A DNA stretch of 64,000 nucleotides from JAQWRV01 sp045564915 (GCA_045564915.1 JBJLGL010000001.1:434001-498000); one strand, 5' to 3'; numbered from the stretch's first letter, positions 28,549 through 37,167 are shown. Made by a program: numbers and translations. The notes: generated by a model from the sequence alone, not told the origin.

Positions 28549-29625
28549 ATGGTGGCACAGCGCGCACTATTTACAATCACTATTCTAGCCTACCTAAGTC
28601 AAAGTATCGTAACATTTGCACAGAAGATTCCCCTGACTGTAGGCGCAGCAGCCATGATGGATCTAGCGTCAGACAGACTTTACCAAGAATTTGGCGATGC
28701 CCTAACGTATCCGGATTCACCCTTTGATGTCAGATTAATGGTGCGCGGCGAAGGGGGCTCTGACGAACAGAATTTTAGTTCTGTTCGTCGCGGGCGCATG
28801 CAAATGGGGGGAGTTAGCTACGGCGCAATTTCGACTGTCATTCCCGAGTTAGCCGTACTTAATGCCCCCTTCCTGTTTGATAGTTACGGTGAAATGGATT
28901 TTGTACTCGCTACCGGATTGGAAGATACAGTCAACAGCATGATCAGCGAAGTGGGCCTAGTAGGTTTAGGGCAAAACGCAGCGAGTTGGCATATTGTTTA
29001 TAGCAAAGCAAATCCTATTGTCAGGCCAAAACAGGCGCGTGGCGTGCGTATGCGCTCACGCATTGACACTAGTTCTATTTTGTTTCTGCAGGCGTTGGGG
29101 GCGGATGTAATTCATCTCTCAGCCACTGACGTTATTCCTTCACTACAAACAGGTCTAATAGATGCTGGAGAAACCAACTCCTTCGTATACCTGCTAAACG
29201 GCATATACAGCGAAGCGCCGCATCTTACTCTAACCAATCACGTCCCTTCTATCACTGCGTTTATCGCAAACGAACGCTGGTGGAAGAATATGACGAAAGC
29301 GCAACGCACAATGGTTGTTGACGCACTGGCGCCACGTAATACTTGGAATGCTCCAATGCGTGCTGATGAAAAGCGATTACTATGCCAGTATATGGACCGT
29401 GGTGTGATTATTCACCGCCTGTCCGATGAAAGCCGGGCGCAATGGAAAGCTGTTACATGGCCAAGTCATAGGACACTTATTGATGAAATTGGTGGGCGGG
29501 CGCAGGAGCTGTATGACGTGGTAATGGAAGCCAAGGCCCGGTATAAGCCCGACTTGATTGAAGATGTTAATGGGGCATCTGCCTCTCTTGATAAGATGCC
29601 TGGATGTCAGCAATGGTCTCTTTGA
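28549..29625 (+). CDS. TRAP transporter solute-binding protein, DctP family
   Basis: This is a 358-residue periplasmic binding protein of the TRAP type, with an N-terminal signal peptide (LFTITILAYLSQSIVTFAQ). Family landmarks are visible: the ARGVRMRSRIDTSS segment holding the conserved carboxylate-binding arginine, and VIPSLQTGLIDAGETNSFVYL, the DctP signature region. The C-terminal helices are MTKAQRTMVVDAL and a basic tail. No DctQ or DctM membrane genes are in the window, so it is an orphan here. It follows the hydrolase-like gene directly. The convergent GST gene overlaps its 3' end by 59 bases. Confidence 0.83.
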   Translation: MVAQRALFTITILAYLSQSIVTFAQKIPLTVGAAAMMDLASDRLYQEFGDALTYPDSPFDVRLMVRGEGGSDEQNFSSVRRGRMQMGGVSYGAISTVIPELAVLNAPFLFDSYGEMDFVLATGLEDTVNSMISEVGLVGLGQNAASWHIVYSKANPIVRPKQARGVRMRSRIDTSSILFLQALGADVIHLSATDVIPSLQTGLIDAGETNSFVYLLNGIYSEAPHLTLTNHVPSITAFIANERWWKNMTKAQRTMVVDALAPRNTWNAPMRADEKRLLCQYMDRGVIIHRLSDESRAQWKAVTWPSHRTLIDEIGGRAQELYDVVMEAKARYKPDLIEDVNGASASLDKMPGCQQWSL

Positions 29626-30226
29626 CAATGTCTTCTTTCTTTATTGCCGTCCAGTAACGTCCGAGGTTACGCCGTTTATTGCCCAAGAGATCTTTCCCGC
29701 CCATCATACCACCAACACGTTCCAGGAAAATCATTGAAGAGACAATGTAGCAATCAGCCGCGCTAAAAGAATTGCCGTATGCATAAGGACCAGGCTGAAT
29801 AAATTGATCCAACGCATCCAGACTATTGTCTAATTTCTTGACGGTATCGACCACAATAACCTTGTCCGGCTTCTTGCTCAGAGCCTGTACGAATAGGCGA
29901 ATCAGCATTAGAAGAATATAATTCTCACACATGGCGCCTAAGAGACGAACCCGGGCACCAGCGACGGCCCCAGCGGGAATGAGCTTACCCTTAGGGTATT
30001 TCACATCCAGATACTCGAGTATGACACCAGACTCAAACAACACCGTGCGTGCGTCCTTTATAGTGGGGATTTTTCCTAGCGGGTTTATTGCAAGAATTTC
30101 CGGGGACTTGCTCCCACCCTCTGGCAAGAACACGCGGAACTTGAGCCCTTTGCGACGGCAAGCCATTACTACACGGTTCACATAGGGTGAGGTGATAGTT
30201 CCATAAATAGTAATTGCTTTACTCAT
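29567..30226 (-). CDS. Glutathione S-transferase family protein
   Basis: This is a 219-residue cytoplasmic GST. The N-terminal thioredoxin-like domain starts ITIYGTITSPYVNRVVMACRRKGLKF, with the catalytic Ser/Tyr region around TSPY, and continues NPLGKIPTIKDARTVLFESGVILEYLD, the glutathione-binding ES motif. The C-terminal helical domain follows, including YGNSFSAADCYI, the usual N-capping box region. It could conjugate or isomerise a xenobiotic. The 3' end overlaps the convergent TRAP gene by 59 bases, a real coding overlap because both frames have family support. Confidence 0.85.
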   Translation of the reverse strand: MSKAITIYGTITSPYVNRVVMACRRKGLKFRVFLPEGGSKSPEILAINPLGKIPTIKDARTVLFESGVILEYLDVKYPKGKLIPAGAVAGARVRLLGAMCENYILLMLIRLFVQALSKKPDKVIVVDTVKKLDNSLDALDQFIQPGPYAYGNSFSAADCYIVSSMIFLERVGGMMGGKDLLGNKRRNLGRYWTAIKKEDIVKETIADIQASYQERQMPH

Positions 30227-30328
30227 ATCAGCATCCCCTGAAATTTGTGCCCTAAAGTATATTGGTCTACTTAGAGTATTCCATTACCGTGTAAGTTGCA
30301 CCAGGAGGGAACTTCAAAAGGAAACAGT

Positions 30329-30613
30329 ATGGCTAAGAAGCATTTTCTCGATCATCCCACCGTCGATAAAGTCATGCGAGTGGTTGTTGCCTTGGCCCGG
30401 GAAACCTATGTGCTGAAAGACCGCATGGCGCTCATGGAAACCTTATTGGATGAAAAAGGCTATGTGACCCGCAGAGATATTGAAATGCGTCGGCCTTCGG
30501 AAGCGGAACGGGAGGCGAGTAAAGAAGATGCAGACCATTTTATCAATGCGGTAATGAGACCCATCGTACATGACCGTGTAGACTTGGGTGGCCGCGGATC
30601 TGAGGAAGGTTAA
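30329..30613 (+). CDS. Small conserved-looking protein of unknown function
   Basis: This is a 94-residue soluble, charged protein with no signal or membrane segment. The sequence begins AKKHFLDHPTVDKVMRVVVALARETYVLKDR and appears largely helical, with an ERL-like pattern MALMETLLDEKGYVTRRDIE and a Glu/Arg-rich second half. I do not recognise the family. The ATG at 30329 has AAAAGGAAA 6-8 bases upstream, so it is probably translated. It is followed within 10 bases by the MFS carrier and then a methyltransferase on the same strand, which suggests a three-gene operon. Confidence 0.65.
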   Translation: MAKKHFLDHPTVDKVMRVVVALARETYVLKDRMALMETLLDEKGYVTRRDIEMRRPSEAEREASKEDADHFINAVMRPIVHDRVDLGGRGSEEG

Positions 30614-30623
30614 AGAGAGACTA

Positions 30624-32000
30624 GTGACCAAAAAAGCGTTGTTTCAGAAAGAGTCGATGACAGTTTCTCCCTGGCCTAATCGAAAATACGCATGGTATAT
30701 CGTTGGCGTTCTTACCATAGCTAACACGGTGTCGTTTATCGATCGCCAAATCCTCTCGCTGCTGGTAGAGCCAATCCGTGAAAGCCTGGGTCTGTCAGAT
30801 ACTGAAATTAGCCTACTCCAGGGGTTTGCTTTTGTCATTTTCTACTCAATCATGGGCATTCCTATTGCCCGCCTGGCCGATAGTAAGAACAGAAAGTGGG
30901 TAATTATCATCGGTGTGACCTTGTGGAGTGCAATGACTGTGGCCTGCGGTCTAGCCCGCAGTTATGGTATGTTGTTTCTAGCACGCATGGGCGTAGGAGT
31001 AGGTGAGGCTAGCCTATCTCCCTCTGCTCACTCCATGATGAGCGATTACTTCCCACCAGAGAAACTATCCCTCCCCATGGGAGTTTTTGTTGCCGGCGTG
31101 ACTAGCGGAATGGGCATTGCCTTAATTGCTGGGGCCGCGGTAATAGACGCTATTGAGGCGTATGGTACCATAACTTTGCAAGGAATCGGCCCGTTACAGC
31201 CGTGGCAAAGCACCTTCGTCATCGTCGGCGCTCTCGGCATTGTCACCGTGGCACTGATGCTGACCGTGCGCGAACCAGTGCGTAGGGGACGATTGATCCG
31301 CACGGGTCATACCCAACCTGACTCTGTCCCCCTTAAGGAGGTAGTTGCTTACTTCCGCGCTAACTGGAAAGCCTATGGTGCAGTATTCGGCGGCTTCACT
31401 ATGACCGCTGTCGGCGCCTATGGTTTAGCCACATGGACCCCAACTTTTTATATCCGCAGCTTCGGCCTTAGTGCCAGTGAAGCGGGCTATATGATCGGAG
31501 TATCCATTGTCATCAGTGGTTTGTTGGGCTCAGTTTTCGGTGGCTGGCTAGCAGATTTCCTGGCCAGCCGTGGTGACCGTTACGCAAAAACCCGCGTCAT
31601 GTTCATTGGCGGAATCATTCTTATTCCCTCAGGACTAATAACACCGCTAATGCCATCGGCAACACTAGCTGTCATTGGACTGGGCTTTACTTTTTTCGCC
31701 GGTTCCATGGCCGCCGGCCCGGTAGCATCAATCGCCCAGGAAATGACTCCCAACCAGATGCGTGCCCAGGCCTCAGCTATTTACCTGTTCCTAACTAACT
31801 TAATCGGCCTTGGCCTTGGACCAACCGCTGTAGCTTTATTTACCGACTATGTTTTTGGCGATCCAATGATGATCCGCTACTCTCTTATCGCTGTTGTAGT
31901 AGTGTTTAATCCAATCGCAGCAGTACTGTTACGTATGAGCTATAAGCCCTACCGTGCAACTGCTGATCAGGTTCACAAATATGCAGATAAGATACCGTAG
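30624..32000 (+). CDS. MFS transporter, spinster-like family
   Basis: This is a 12-helix major facilitator carrier of about 458 residues. The N-terminal helix contains TIANTVSFIDRQILSLLVEPI, a hallmark of the Spinster-like MFS group. It is followed by the loop 2-3 motif ARLADSKNRKW, the LARMGVGVGEASLSPSAHSM helix, and a second-half GGWLADFLASRGDRYAKTR. The cargo is unknown: spinster-like bacterial carriers are linked to lipids and aromatic or organic acids. The start is uncertain among GTG 30624, ATG 30657 and GTG 30588. It sits between the small unknown gene and a methyltransferase gene. Confidence 0.85.
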   Translation: MTKKALFQKESMTVSPWPNRKYAWYIVGVLTIANTVSFIDRQILSLLVEPIRESLGLSDTEISLLQGFAFVIFYSIMGIPIARLADSKNRKWVIIIGVTLWSAMTVACGLARSYGMLFLARMGVGVGEASLSPSAHSMMSDYFPPEKLSLPMGVFVAGVTSGMGIALIAGAAVIDAIEAYGTITLQGIGPLQPWQSTFVIVGALGIVTVALMLTVREPVRRGRLIRTGHTQPDSVPLKEVVAYFRANWKAYGAVFGGFTMTAVGAYGLATWTPTFYIRSFGLSASEAGYMIGVSIVISGLLGSVFGGWLADFLASRGDRYAKTRVMFIGGIILIPSGLITPLMPSATLAVIGLGFTFFAGSMAAGPVASIAQEMTPNQMRAQASAIYLFLTNLIGLGLGPTAVALFTDYVFGDPMMIRYSLIAVVVVFNPIAAVLLRMSYKPYRATADQVHKYADKIP

Positions 32001-32034
32001 GTAGACCATTACCCTTTAATACCGGAGATTCCAT

Positions 32035-33120
32035 ATGGATATTCAATTTAGCCGCCGCGAACAAGCAGAGTGGGATTTCATCGACAGCTTGATGGCCTTT
32101 AATTCAACCGGATTAGGCCCCAAGGTAAAACTGGACTATGCGGATGCAGTCGAACGCCGCAAGGCTGCTGTGGAGACTACAAAAGATGTGGGCGGAATCA
32201 TCAACACTATGCCCAGCTACCAGTTCGCCGCGTTCTTTGAACGGCATAACCACGCTATGATGTTTGACACCACTCTCGATATCCTCGCTGGTCACGAAAA
32301 AGAAATACTGGCTTGGTTGGACCATAATAACAAACCGGATGCCTTGGGACGTTTGGAGCTGAATCCAGAACTCGGCGTGCCCAAATACTACGAGAATATT
32401 GAGATTCATACTCAGCCGGGCAGTTATCATGGCAGCCCGTTTGCCGGACTAATGTATCATTGGATGATAGGACCATTCCTCGTGCACCGAGATGATGAGG
32501 ATGGAATGGGCTGGGCCTTGGCTAATGCTATACCTAAAAGAAACTACACTCGCGTCCTCGACCTAGGCTGTGGCATTGGGAAAAGCACGTTCCCCTATTG
32601 TGACCTATTCCCTGGGGCAGAGGTAGTGGGTATCGACTACGCAGCACCCATGATCAAGTACGGGCACAAGCTTGCAGAACAACGTCGGAAGAAGGTTACT
32701 TTTTCGCAGAGACTTGCCGAGGACACGGGCTATGATGACGAATCGTATGACCTCATCGTCGCACTCTGGCTTTTCCATGAAATTCCCAATCCGATTGCCA
32801 ATGCAGTGGTCAAGGAAGCCTACCGTTTATTGAAGCCAGGCGGCGTGTTTGCGCTGATGGAAGGCCCGCCATACAAAGAACTAGAGCAGAACCACAGCCC
32901 GTTATCTGCCTTCATGCTAGATTCTACCGGAAAGCGTATGAACGACCCCTACCTACCAGGCTTTTTCAAACGCGATCGGGTAGAAATGATCAGCAGTGGC
33001 GGTTTTGAGAAGGCCTATGATAAGGCAGTCAAACGGGAGCTGGCAGCGGAAGCGTCCGGTAAGAAAAACTTATTTGGCCCCTACCCTTGGTGGGTAAGCA
33101 TTGGCGAAAAGGCAGAATAA
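32035..33120 (+). CDS. Class I SAM-dependent methyltransferase
   Basis: This is a 361-residue protein. The N-terminal 165 residues are not a recognised domain. The methyltransferase core follows: motif I VLDLGCGIGKSTFPYCDLFPG, acidic end VVGIDYAAPMIKYG, VTFSQRLAEDTGYDDESYDLIVALWLFHEI and RLLKPGGVFALMEGPP. The ATG has CGGAG 7 bases upstream and the gene starts 34 bases after the MFS gene, so it is likely in the same operon. The substrate is unknown, and a small molecule handled by the adjacent carrier is a reasonable guess. Confidence 0.82.
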   Translation: MDIQFSRREQAEWDFIDSLMAFNSTGLGPKVKLDYADAVERRKAAVETTKDVGGIINTMPSYQFAAFFERHNHAMMFDTTLDILAGHEKEILAWLDHNNKPDALGRLELNPELGVPKYYENIEIHTQPGSYHGSPFAGLMYHWMIGPFLVHRDDEDGMGWALANAIPKRNYTRVLDLGCGIGKSTFPYCDLFPGAEVVGIDYAAPMIKYGHKLAEQRRKKVTFSQRLAEDTGYDDESYDLIVALWLFHEIPNPIANAVVKEAYRLLKPGGVFALMEGPPYKELEQNHSPLSAFMLDSTGKRMNDPYLPGFFKRDRVEMISSGGFEKAYDKAVKRELAAEASGKKNLFGPYPWWVSIGEKAE

Positions 33121-33188
33121 GAGAAATCTTCATATTGAAATCATAAAGCTGGGAGACTTAAGATTTTTTCGGCGTTCACCCATTATTC

Positions 33189-33983
33189 TCAACTATCCAC
33201 AAAGTCCCTCACTAGTTTGGCAACCGCAGCAGGAGACTGATCTAAGAACCCATGGCGCCAGTCCATACGCTCTACATAAGTGCCCATTTGCAATACCTCG
33301 CTAAGGCGGCGAGTAGGTACGGTAATTTCATTATTGATGTTGATCACTAAAAGCGGAGGCTTGAGCTCATCGATCCGGTCCCTATAGCGAAATGCAAAGG
33401 CAGCACGCGGTCCCCAAGGCTTGCGAGCCCCGGCCCGGATATGATCAGGGAAAACACGCATGCGCAGCTGAGTGGAGGAAAAACCTTCCACCTGTGCCCA
33501 ATTGGCTAGAAGGTGTGAACCATCTTTCACTGGCTCAATCACTCGGCCCAAACTAGTGCGCATCTGAGCAGCCTCTTCTGCGGTATAGTCTGGTGCAGAA
33601 ATCAAAGTCACATGCTTAATACGATCCGGGTTATCTAGCGCCGTTTGGAAGGCAATCTTTGAACCTGTACCATAGCCCATTATATCGGCTGTCTCAAACT
33701 TCAGATCATCAAGTAACCGGGTCATGGCGAACGCGTAGGTTTCTATATTAGGTGCGTCACAAGGACCATCGGACATACCATAGCCCGGAGTGTCCGGCGC
33801 AATGGCAATTCGGTCTGTCCCTATTTCACCCAGGAATTTCTCGTAAACGATGCCAGAGAGCGGGCTAACATGAATACATAATAATGGTCGGGCGCAAGGA
33901 TTCTTAGGCGAAGTCAAACGCAAATGCATCTGGCCAAAGAGGCCGTCAATGTAGGTACGGAGAACTTGTGTTCTTGTTTCCAT
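33189..33983 (-). CDS. Alpha/beta-hydrolase-fold protein lacking the serine nucleophile
   Basis: This is a 264-residue alpha/beta-hydrolase-fold protein. LLCIHVSPLSGIVYEKFL forms the oxyanion strand-turn and IAIAPDTPGYGMSDGP the next strand. The elbow reads IMGYGTGSKIA: the third position of G-x-S-x-G is G105, not serine, and the DNA codon there is an unambiguous GGT. A late histidine is kept in MDWRHGFLDQS. So the fold is intact but ordinary serine-hydrolase chemistry is doubtful. It is transcribed toward the methyltransferase gene and lies 24 bases downstream of the GNAT-like gene, so it may be the last gene of the sphingolipid run on this strand. Confidence 0.8.
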   Translation of the reverse strand: METRTQVLRTYIDGLFGQMHLRLTSPKNPCARPLLCIHVSPLSGIVYEKFLGEIGTDRIAIAPDTPGYGMSDGPCDAPNIETYAFAMTRLLDDLKFETADIMGYGTGSKIAFQTALDNPDRIKHVTLISAPDYTAEEAAQMRTSLGRVIEPVKDGSHLLANWAQVEGFSSTQLRMRVFPDHIRAGARKPWGPRAAFAFRYRDRIDELKPPLLVININNEITVPTRRLSEVLQMGTYVERMDWRHGFLDQSPAAVAKLVRDFVDS

Positions 33984-34007
33984 AACTCATCGTAACTTTA
34001 ACTAGTA

Positions 34008-35162
34008 TTAAGCAATAAGCTTTTCGTAAATACGGTACGTTTTGTAGATCCGCCCGCCTATACTTTCAATAGAATGTCGGGTGGGTGCATTGTCTTCTAG
34101 AACCCAACTCATTTCACAGACTGGCATGTTAAGTTTGAGAGACTCAGTCCTTATCGATCCAATTACCATTAGAGCTAGAACAGATCCCAAAGACGTGTTC
34201 TTGTAACGAGGAGCAACACCCATTAGCGGTATACGGGTGCCTGACACGAAAGATCGCTTTGAGAAAAGGCGCCAAGCTAACTTAACCGCATTTATTGGGG
34301 AAAGTTTTCCCCCCAAGTCCCGGATCATCTCATTTAAGTCCGGTAAAGCGACTGCCATAGCTGCTGGCTCGTTATTATTGAAAGCAAACCAAACTAGTTC
34401 AGGGATCAGGATCAACTTAAATTCTTTGGCCATATGGCGCGCGTCTTCTTCCGTCAAAGGAATAAAACCCCAGTTTTCAGACCAAGCCGCGTTGAACAAA
34501 TCAACAAGAATTTTAATATCTCGGTCATAATTATTCGGATCAAGGTGGCGGAACGTTAATTCTGGGGTACGCTTAGTTAGACGCTTCAAAAGCTCGAGAT
34601 ACTTATAGGGCAGCGCCGTATCCATCGGAGTCAAATATGCAAGGAGATCTCGCACTCCTTCAAATCCAGCCGCCTGTACTAGATCTTGATAATACTTTGG
34701 TGCATGCCCCATTAGCATTCTTGGTGGACTCTCAAAGCCATCCACCAGCATGCCCGACTCCTCATTCGTGTTAAGGCTAAATGGCCCGCGCAGTCGAGTG
34801 ATGCCCTTAGCAGTCAACCAGCTCTGTGCGGCAGCAAATAAAGTATCAGCCACGGCTTGGTCATCAACACACTCAAAAAAGCCGAAAAAGCCAGTTGCAT
34901 CCTTACGTAGTTTGAGATGACTTTGATCAATCTGTGCAGAAATACGCCCAACTGGTTTGTCGCCTCGATAGGCAACAAACAGCTGCGCTTCTCCATGCGT
35001 AAACCAGGGATTTTTCTTTGGGTTGAGTTGGTCACGCACCATCATTTCAAGCGGAGGAACCCACACTGGGTCAATACCTTGACAGATATTAGGAACATCC
35101 AGAAAGGCCCGCATATGAGCGCGGCCTTTAACGGGCTCGATAGAGATTCCCAGTTCTGACAT
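34008..35162 (-). CDS. bcerS: GNAT-like acyltransferase, candidate bacterial ceramide synthase
   Basis: This is a 384-residue protein with a GNAT-type fold in its N-terminal half: EAQLFVAYRGDKPVGRISAQIDQ is the beta4-A-site region, and FFECVDDQAVADTLFAAAQSWL matches the helix after it. A second GNAT-like half ends with SLGSVLALMVIGSIRTESLKL and CEMSWVLEDNAPTRHSIESIGGR. Proteins of this type are generally annotated as hypothetical acetyltransferases. In Caulobacter the bacterial ceramide synthase, which N-acylates the long-chain base, is a member of this acyltransferase group encoded near spt. The neighbourhood here holds the other ceramide genes, which is the main reason for the call. The exact enzyme activity is inferred. 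Confidence 0.68.
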   Translation of the reverse strand: MSELGISIEPVKGRAHMRAFLDVPNICQGIDPVWVPPLEMMVRDQLNPKKNPWFTHGEAQLFVAYRGDKPVGRISAQIDQSHLKLRKDATGFFGFFECVDDQAVADTLFAAAQSWLTAKGITRLRGPFSLNTNEESGMLVDGFESPPRMLMGHAPKYYQDLVQAAGFEGVRDLLAYLTPMDTALPYKYLELLKRLTKRTPELTFRHLDPNNYDRDIKILVDLFNAAWSENWGFIPLTEEDARHMAKEFKLILIPELVWFAFNNNEPAAMAVALPDLNEMIRDLGGKLSPINAVKLAWRLFSKRSFVSGTRIPLMGVAPRYKNTSLGSVLALMVIGSIRTESLKLNMPVCEMSWVLEDNAPTRHSIESIGGRIYKTYRIYEKLIA

Positions 35163-35182
35163 GATTCACTAAGAGGCTGATG

Positions 35183-35995
35183 TCAAAATGACGCAGACAC
35201 TTCAGAATCTGAAGGCTGTGAGTATTCGCGTTGTCGATGAACCGGGTTAGCAGTGTGGGGCCAACTGGGAGTAATATCAGCTACGTAAGGATAGAGCTTA
35301 GCCACATCTTCATCATAGCCAAGGTTAAACACCGTAGCAGAGCGTTTGCGCTCTTTGACATGAATGTAGAGGGTTCTAAATATACGATCCCATAAATAGT
35401 TTGTAATGCCGTAGTTACCATTCTCATTGTGGAAGTGATGCGCCATATGTAGCTTCTTCATCCGCTTGACCCAACCCCACTTTGGGGCGTACCCAAGGTG
35501 CTGGATACAGTGGATGAATTCATAAAAACAGGTTTGCAGCACGCCCATGCACAACGCTGCTGCACCGCCGGGCCAACCCGCAATCAAATAGCCAATTGGT
35601 ACAGTGGCCACAGCAACGGTTGGCAGGGTTGTGTACAAGGCGCCGAACAGCACCTTGAGACTATTGGGGTCACAATGATGGTCATAGTGAATGCGCTTCC
35701 ATACTGGAGCCGTTAGCTTGGACTTCCACATCCAGCGAGAATGCAGAATCCAGCGATGCAGCGCGTACCAGACAAGGGGGTAAATAAAGATCGGTATAAT
35801 AACAGCCCATGCCAAGCTCGCAATCGTAGTGATTCCATTGATCAAGGCCCAGACACAGGACGATGCAGATACAATAGCTAGAACCAGATAGGCCGCAATC
35901 GCATAGTACTGAAAATACGCGGCAGCTAGACCGGCAAGATTCATACGATCAAGATGATAATCTTGGTCAGACCAAAAGCCAATTTTATAGACCAT
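35183..35995 (-). CDS. Sterol desaturase / fatty-acid hydroxylase superfamily protein, candidate sphingolipid hydroxylase
   Basis: This is a 270-residue integral membrane di-iron enzyme. All histidine clusters are visible: HRWILH (H80, H85), HYDHH (H103, H106, H107), HCIQH (H162, H166) and HMAHHFH (H183, H186, H187, H189). Four or more hydrophobic helices surround them. Relatives hydroxylate fatty acids, sterols or sphingoid bases. The gene lies 20 bases upstream of the ceramide-synthase candidate and downstream of lptG, so hydroxylation of ceramide (acyl chain or long-chain base) is the natural guess. No cytochrome b5 domain is fused. Confidence 0.82.
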   Translation of the reverse strand: MVYKIGFWSDQDYHLDRMNLAGLAAAYFQYYAIAAYLVLAIVSASSCVWALINGITTIASLAWAVIIPIFIYPLVWYALHRWILHSRWMWKSKLTAPVWKRIHYDHHCDPNSLKVLFGALYTTLPTVAVATVPIGYLIAGWPGGAAALCMGVLQTCFYEFIHCIQHLGYAPKWGWVKRMKKLHMAHHFHNENGNYGITNYLWDRIFRTLYIHVKERKRSATVFNLGYDEDVAKLYPYVADITPSWPHTANPVHRQREYSQPSDSEVSASF

Positions 35996-36054
35996 ACCAC
36001 TTCCTGTTAAACGTGTTCAGGTAATACGCCATAGCAACTCTTGATATAGCGCTA

Positions 36055-36099
36055 ATTTCTCGGTTGTGCAGGCCGAGAAGGCCTGCACAACCGAGAAAT
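36055..36099. repeat. Perfect 20-bp inverted repeat with 5-base loop, just after lptG stop
   Basis: The left arm (36055-36074) and right arm (36080-36099) are exact reverse complements over 20 bases, separated by GAGAA. The right arm touches the first base of the lptG stop codon. The inner part GGCC-GAGAA-GGCC is G+C rich. No T-tract follows on either strand, so a standard Rho-independent terminator is not met. It lies between the lptG-like gene and the hydroxylase gene and could reduce read-through or protect the lptFG mRNA 3' end. Confidence 0.9.
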
Positions 36100-37163
36100 C
36101 AAACTCCTTTGTTTTCTAAGTTTACCACAATCCAAAGGCCTATAGTGCCAAACAAAGCCAATGGCAACCAGGCAGCGATAATTGGAGGCAAAGCCCCGAA
36201 CTGTCCCATCGCCAGAAGCATGTTGTCGGTCACAATAAAAATAAATCCTAGTGAAATACCCCAAACTACAACTAGGACCGCACTGCCTTGGCGATGGTGA
36301 GCAAATGCGGCGATAGCTGCGAGTAAAGGCATTAATGCCAACACAACAGGGCCAGCAAGTTTTCTTTGTAGCCATGTGTCATAATAATACTCTGGCCGAG
36401 TACCCAAGGCGAGTTCACGAACATAATGTTCTAATTCATCGAAAGTCAGCTCGCTGGGCGGATTCGCTAACTTATTGAAGTCTTCTGGTTTGAGCTTCGT
36501 ACTCCATGCTGGAGCCCCTTCCAGCCCACCATCTCCACCAACACGTTCAACTTCGAATAAATTCCATCCTCCATCTTCCCAGAGGGCCAATCGAATATTG
36601 ATAATATCAGCAACTGATTCAGAATCCGTTTGGTGAAAAACGCGTATTCCATTTAGAACCGCACCATTACGCAATACGTGCCCCACTCTAACAATGGTAT
36701 CCCCCTCAATGACCCATGCTTCTCTGCCATCTACAATCTCACCGCCGGGCTTGTAGTCTGCGCTTTTCCAGTCCTCTAATTGTGCGTTGAACCGCACAAC
36801 AATGTTGTCTGAAAACACAAAGAGTACTGCGGCTAACAGAAGCCCAACGAAGACTAGCCCACCGATGAGACTCAAGACCGATCGCCCGGCAGCACGCATG
36901 GCAATAATCTCACTATTTCGTGCCAGAATAACAAGAGCGGTCAATGCACCCAATAAACCAGCTAATGGCGCAACCGTCTCAATTATCGAGGGCACACGCA
37001 ACATTATATAACGAGTCAGAGAATTGACCGGATTACCCCCACCATCTAACACAGCATCAGCATTAGCCAACAGATCAAGCATCTGGAGAAATACGACAAG
37101 GCCTATAAGTAAGGCAAAGAAGCGCGTTAGATACGCTTTGGTGAGGTACCAGGATAAAGTCAT
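36099..37163 (-). CDS. LptG-type permease (YjgP/YjgQ family)
   Basis: This is a 354-residue inner-membrane permease of the LptF/LptG family, with three N-terminal helices (FALLIGLVVFLQMLDLLAN; IIETVAPLAGLLGALTALVILARNSEIIAMRAAG; SLIGGLVFVGLLLAAVLFVF). A periplasmic beta-jellyroll-like domain follows, then three C-terminal helices (GPVVLALMPLLAAIAAFA and on). The NSEIIAMRAAGRS coupling-helix motif is typical of LptG. It starts 4 bases after the lptF-like gene. It could be the general LPS exporter subunit working with LptB, or a paralogue for sphingolipids, because it is embedded in the ceramide locus. The sequence alone does not decide. Confidence 0.85.
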   Translation of the reverse strand: MTLSWYLTKAYLTRFFALLIGLVVFLQMLDLLANADAVLDGGGNPVNSLTRYIMLRVPSIIETVAPLAGLLGALTALVILARNSEIIAMRAAGRSVLSLIGGLVFVGLLLAAVLFVFSDNIVVRFNAQLEDWKSADYKPGGEIVDGREAWVIEGDTIVRVGHVLRNGAVLNGIRVFHQTDSESVADIINIRLALWEDGGWNLFEVERVGGDGGLEGAPAWSTKLKPEDFNKLANPPSELTFDELEHYVRELALGTRPEYYYDTWLQRKLAGPVVLALMPLLAAIAAFAHHRQGSAVLVVVWGISLGFIFIVTDNMLLAMGQFGALPPIIAAWLPLALFGTIGLWIVVNLENKGV

Positions 37164-37167
37164 GAGA

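Noticed and set aside
33124..33167. AAATCTT/AAGATTT repeat after the methyltransferase gene as terminator
   Set aside because: The loop would be about 30 bases and the stem only A-T rich, too weak to support.
36064..36300. Plus-strand frame beginning in the inverted repeat
   Set aside because: It is antisense to lptG, and its first residues resemble a minus-strand frame only because the palindrome reads the same on both strands.
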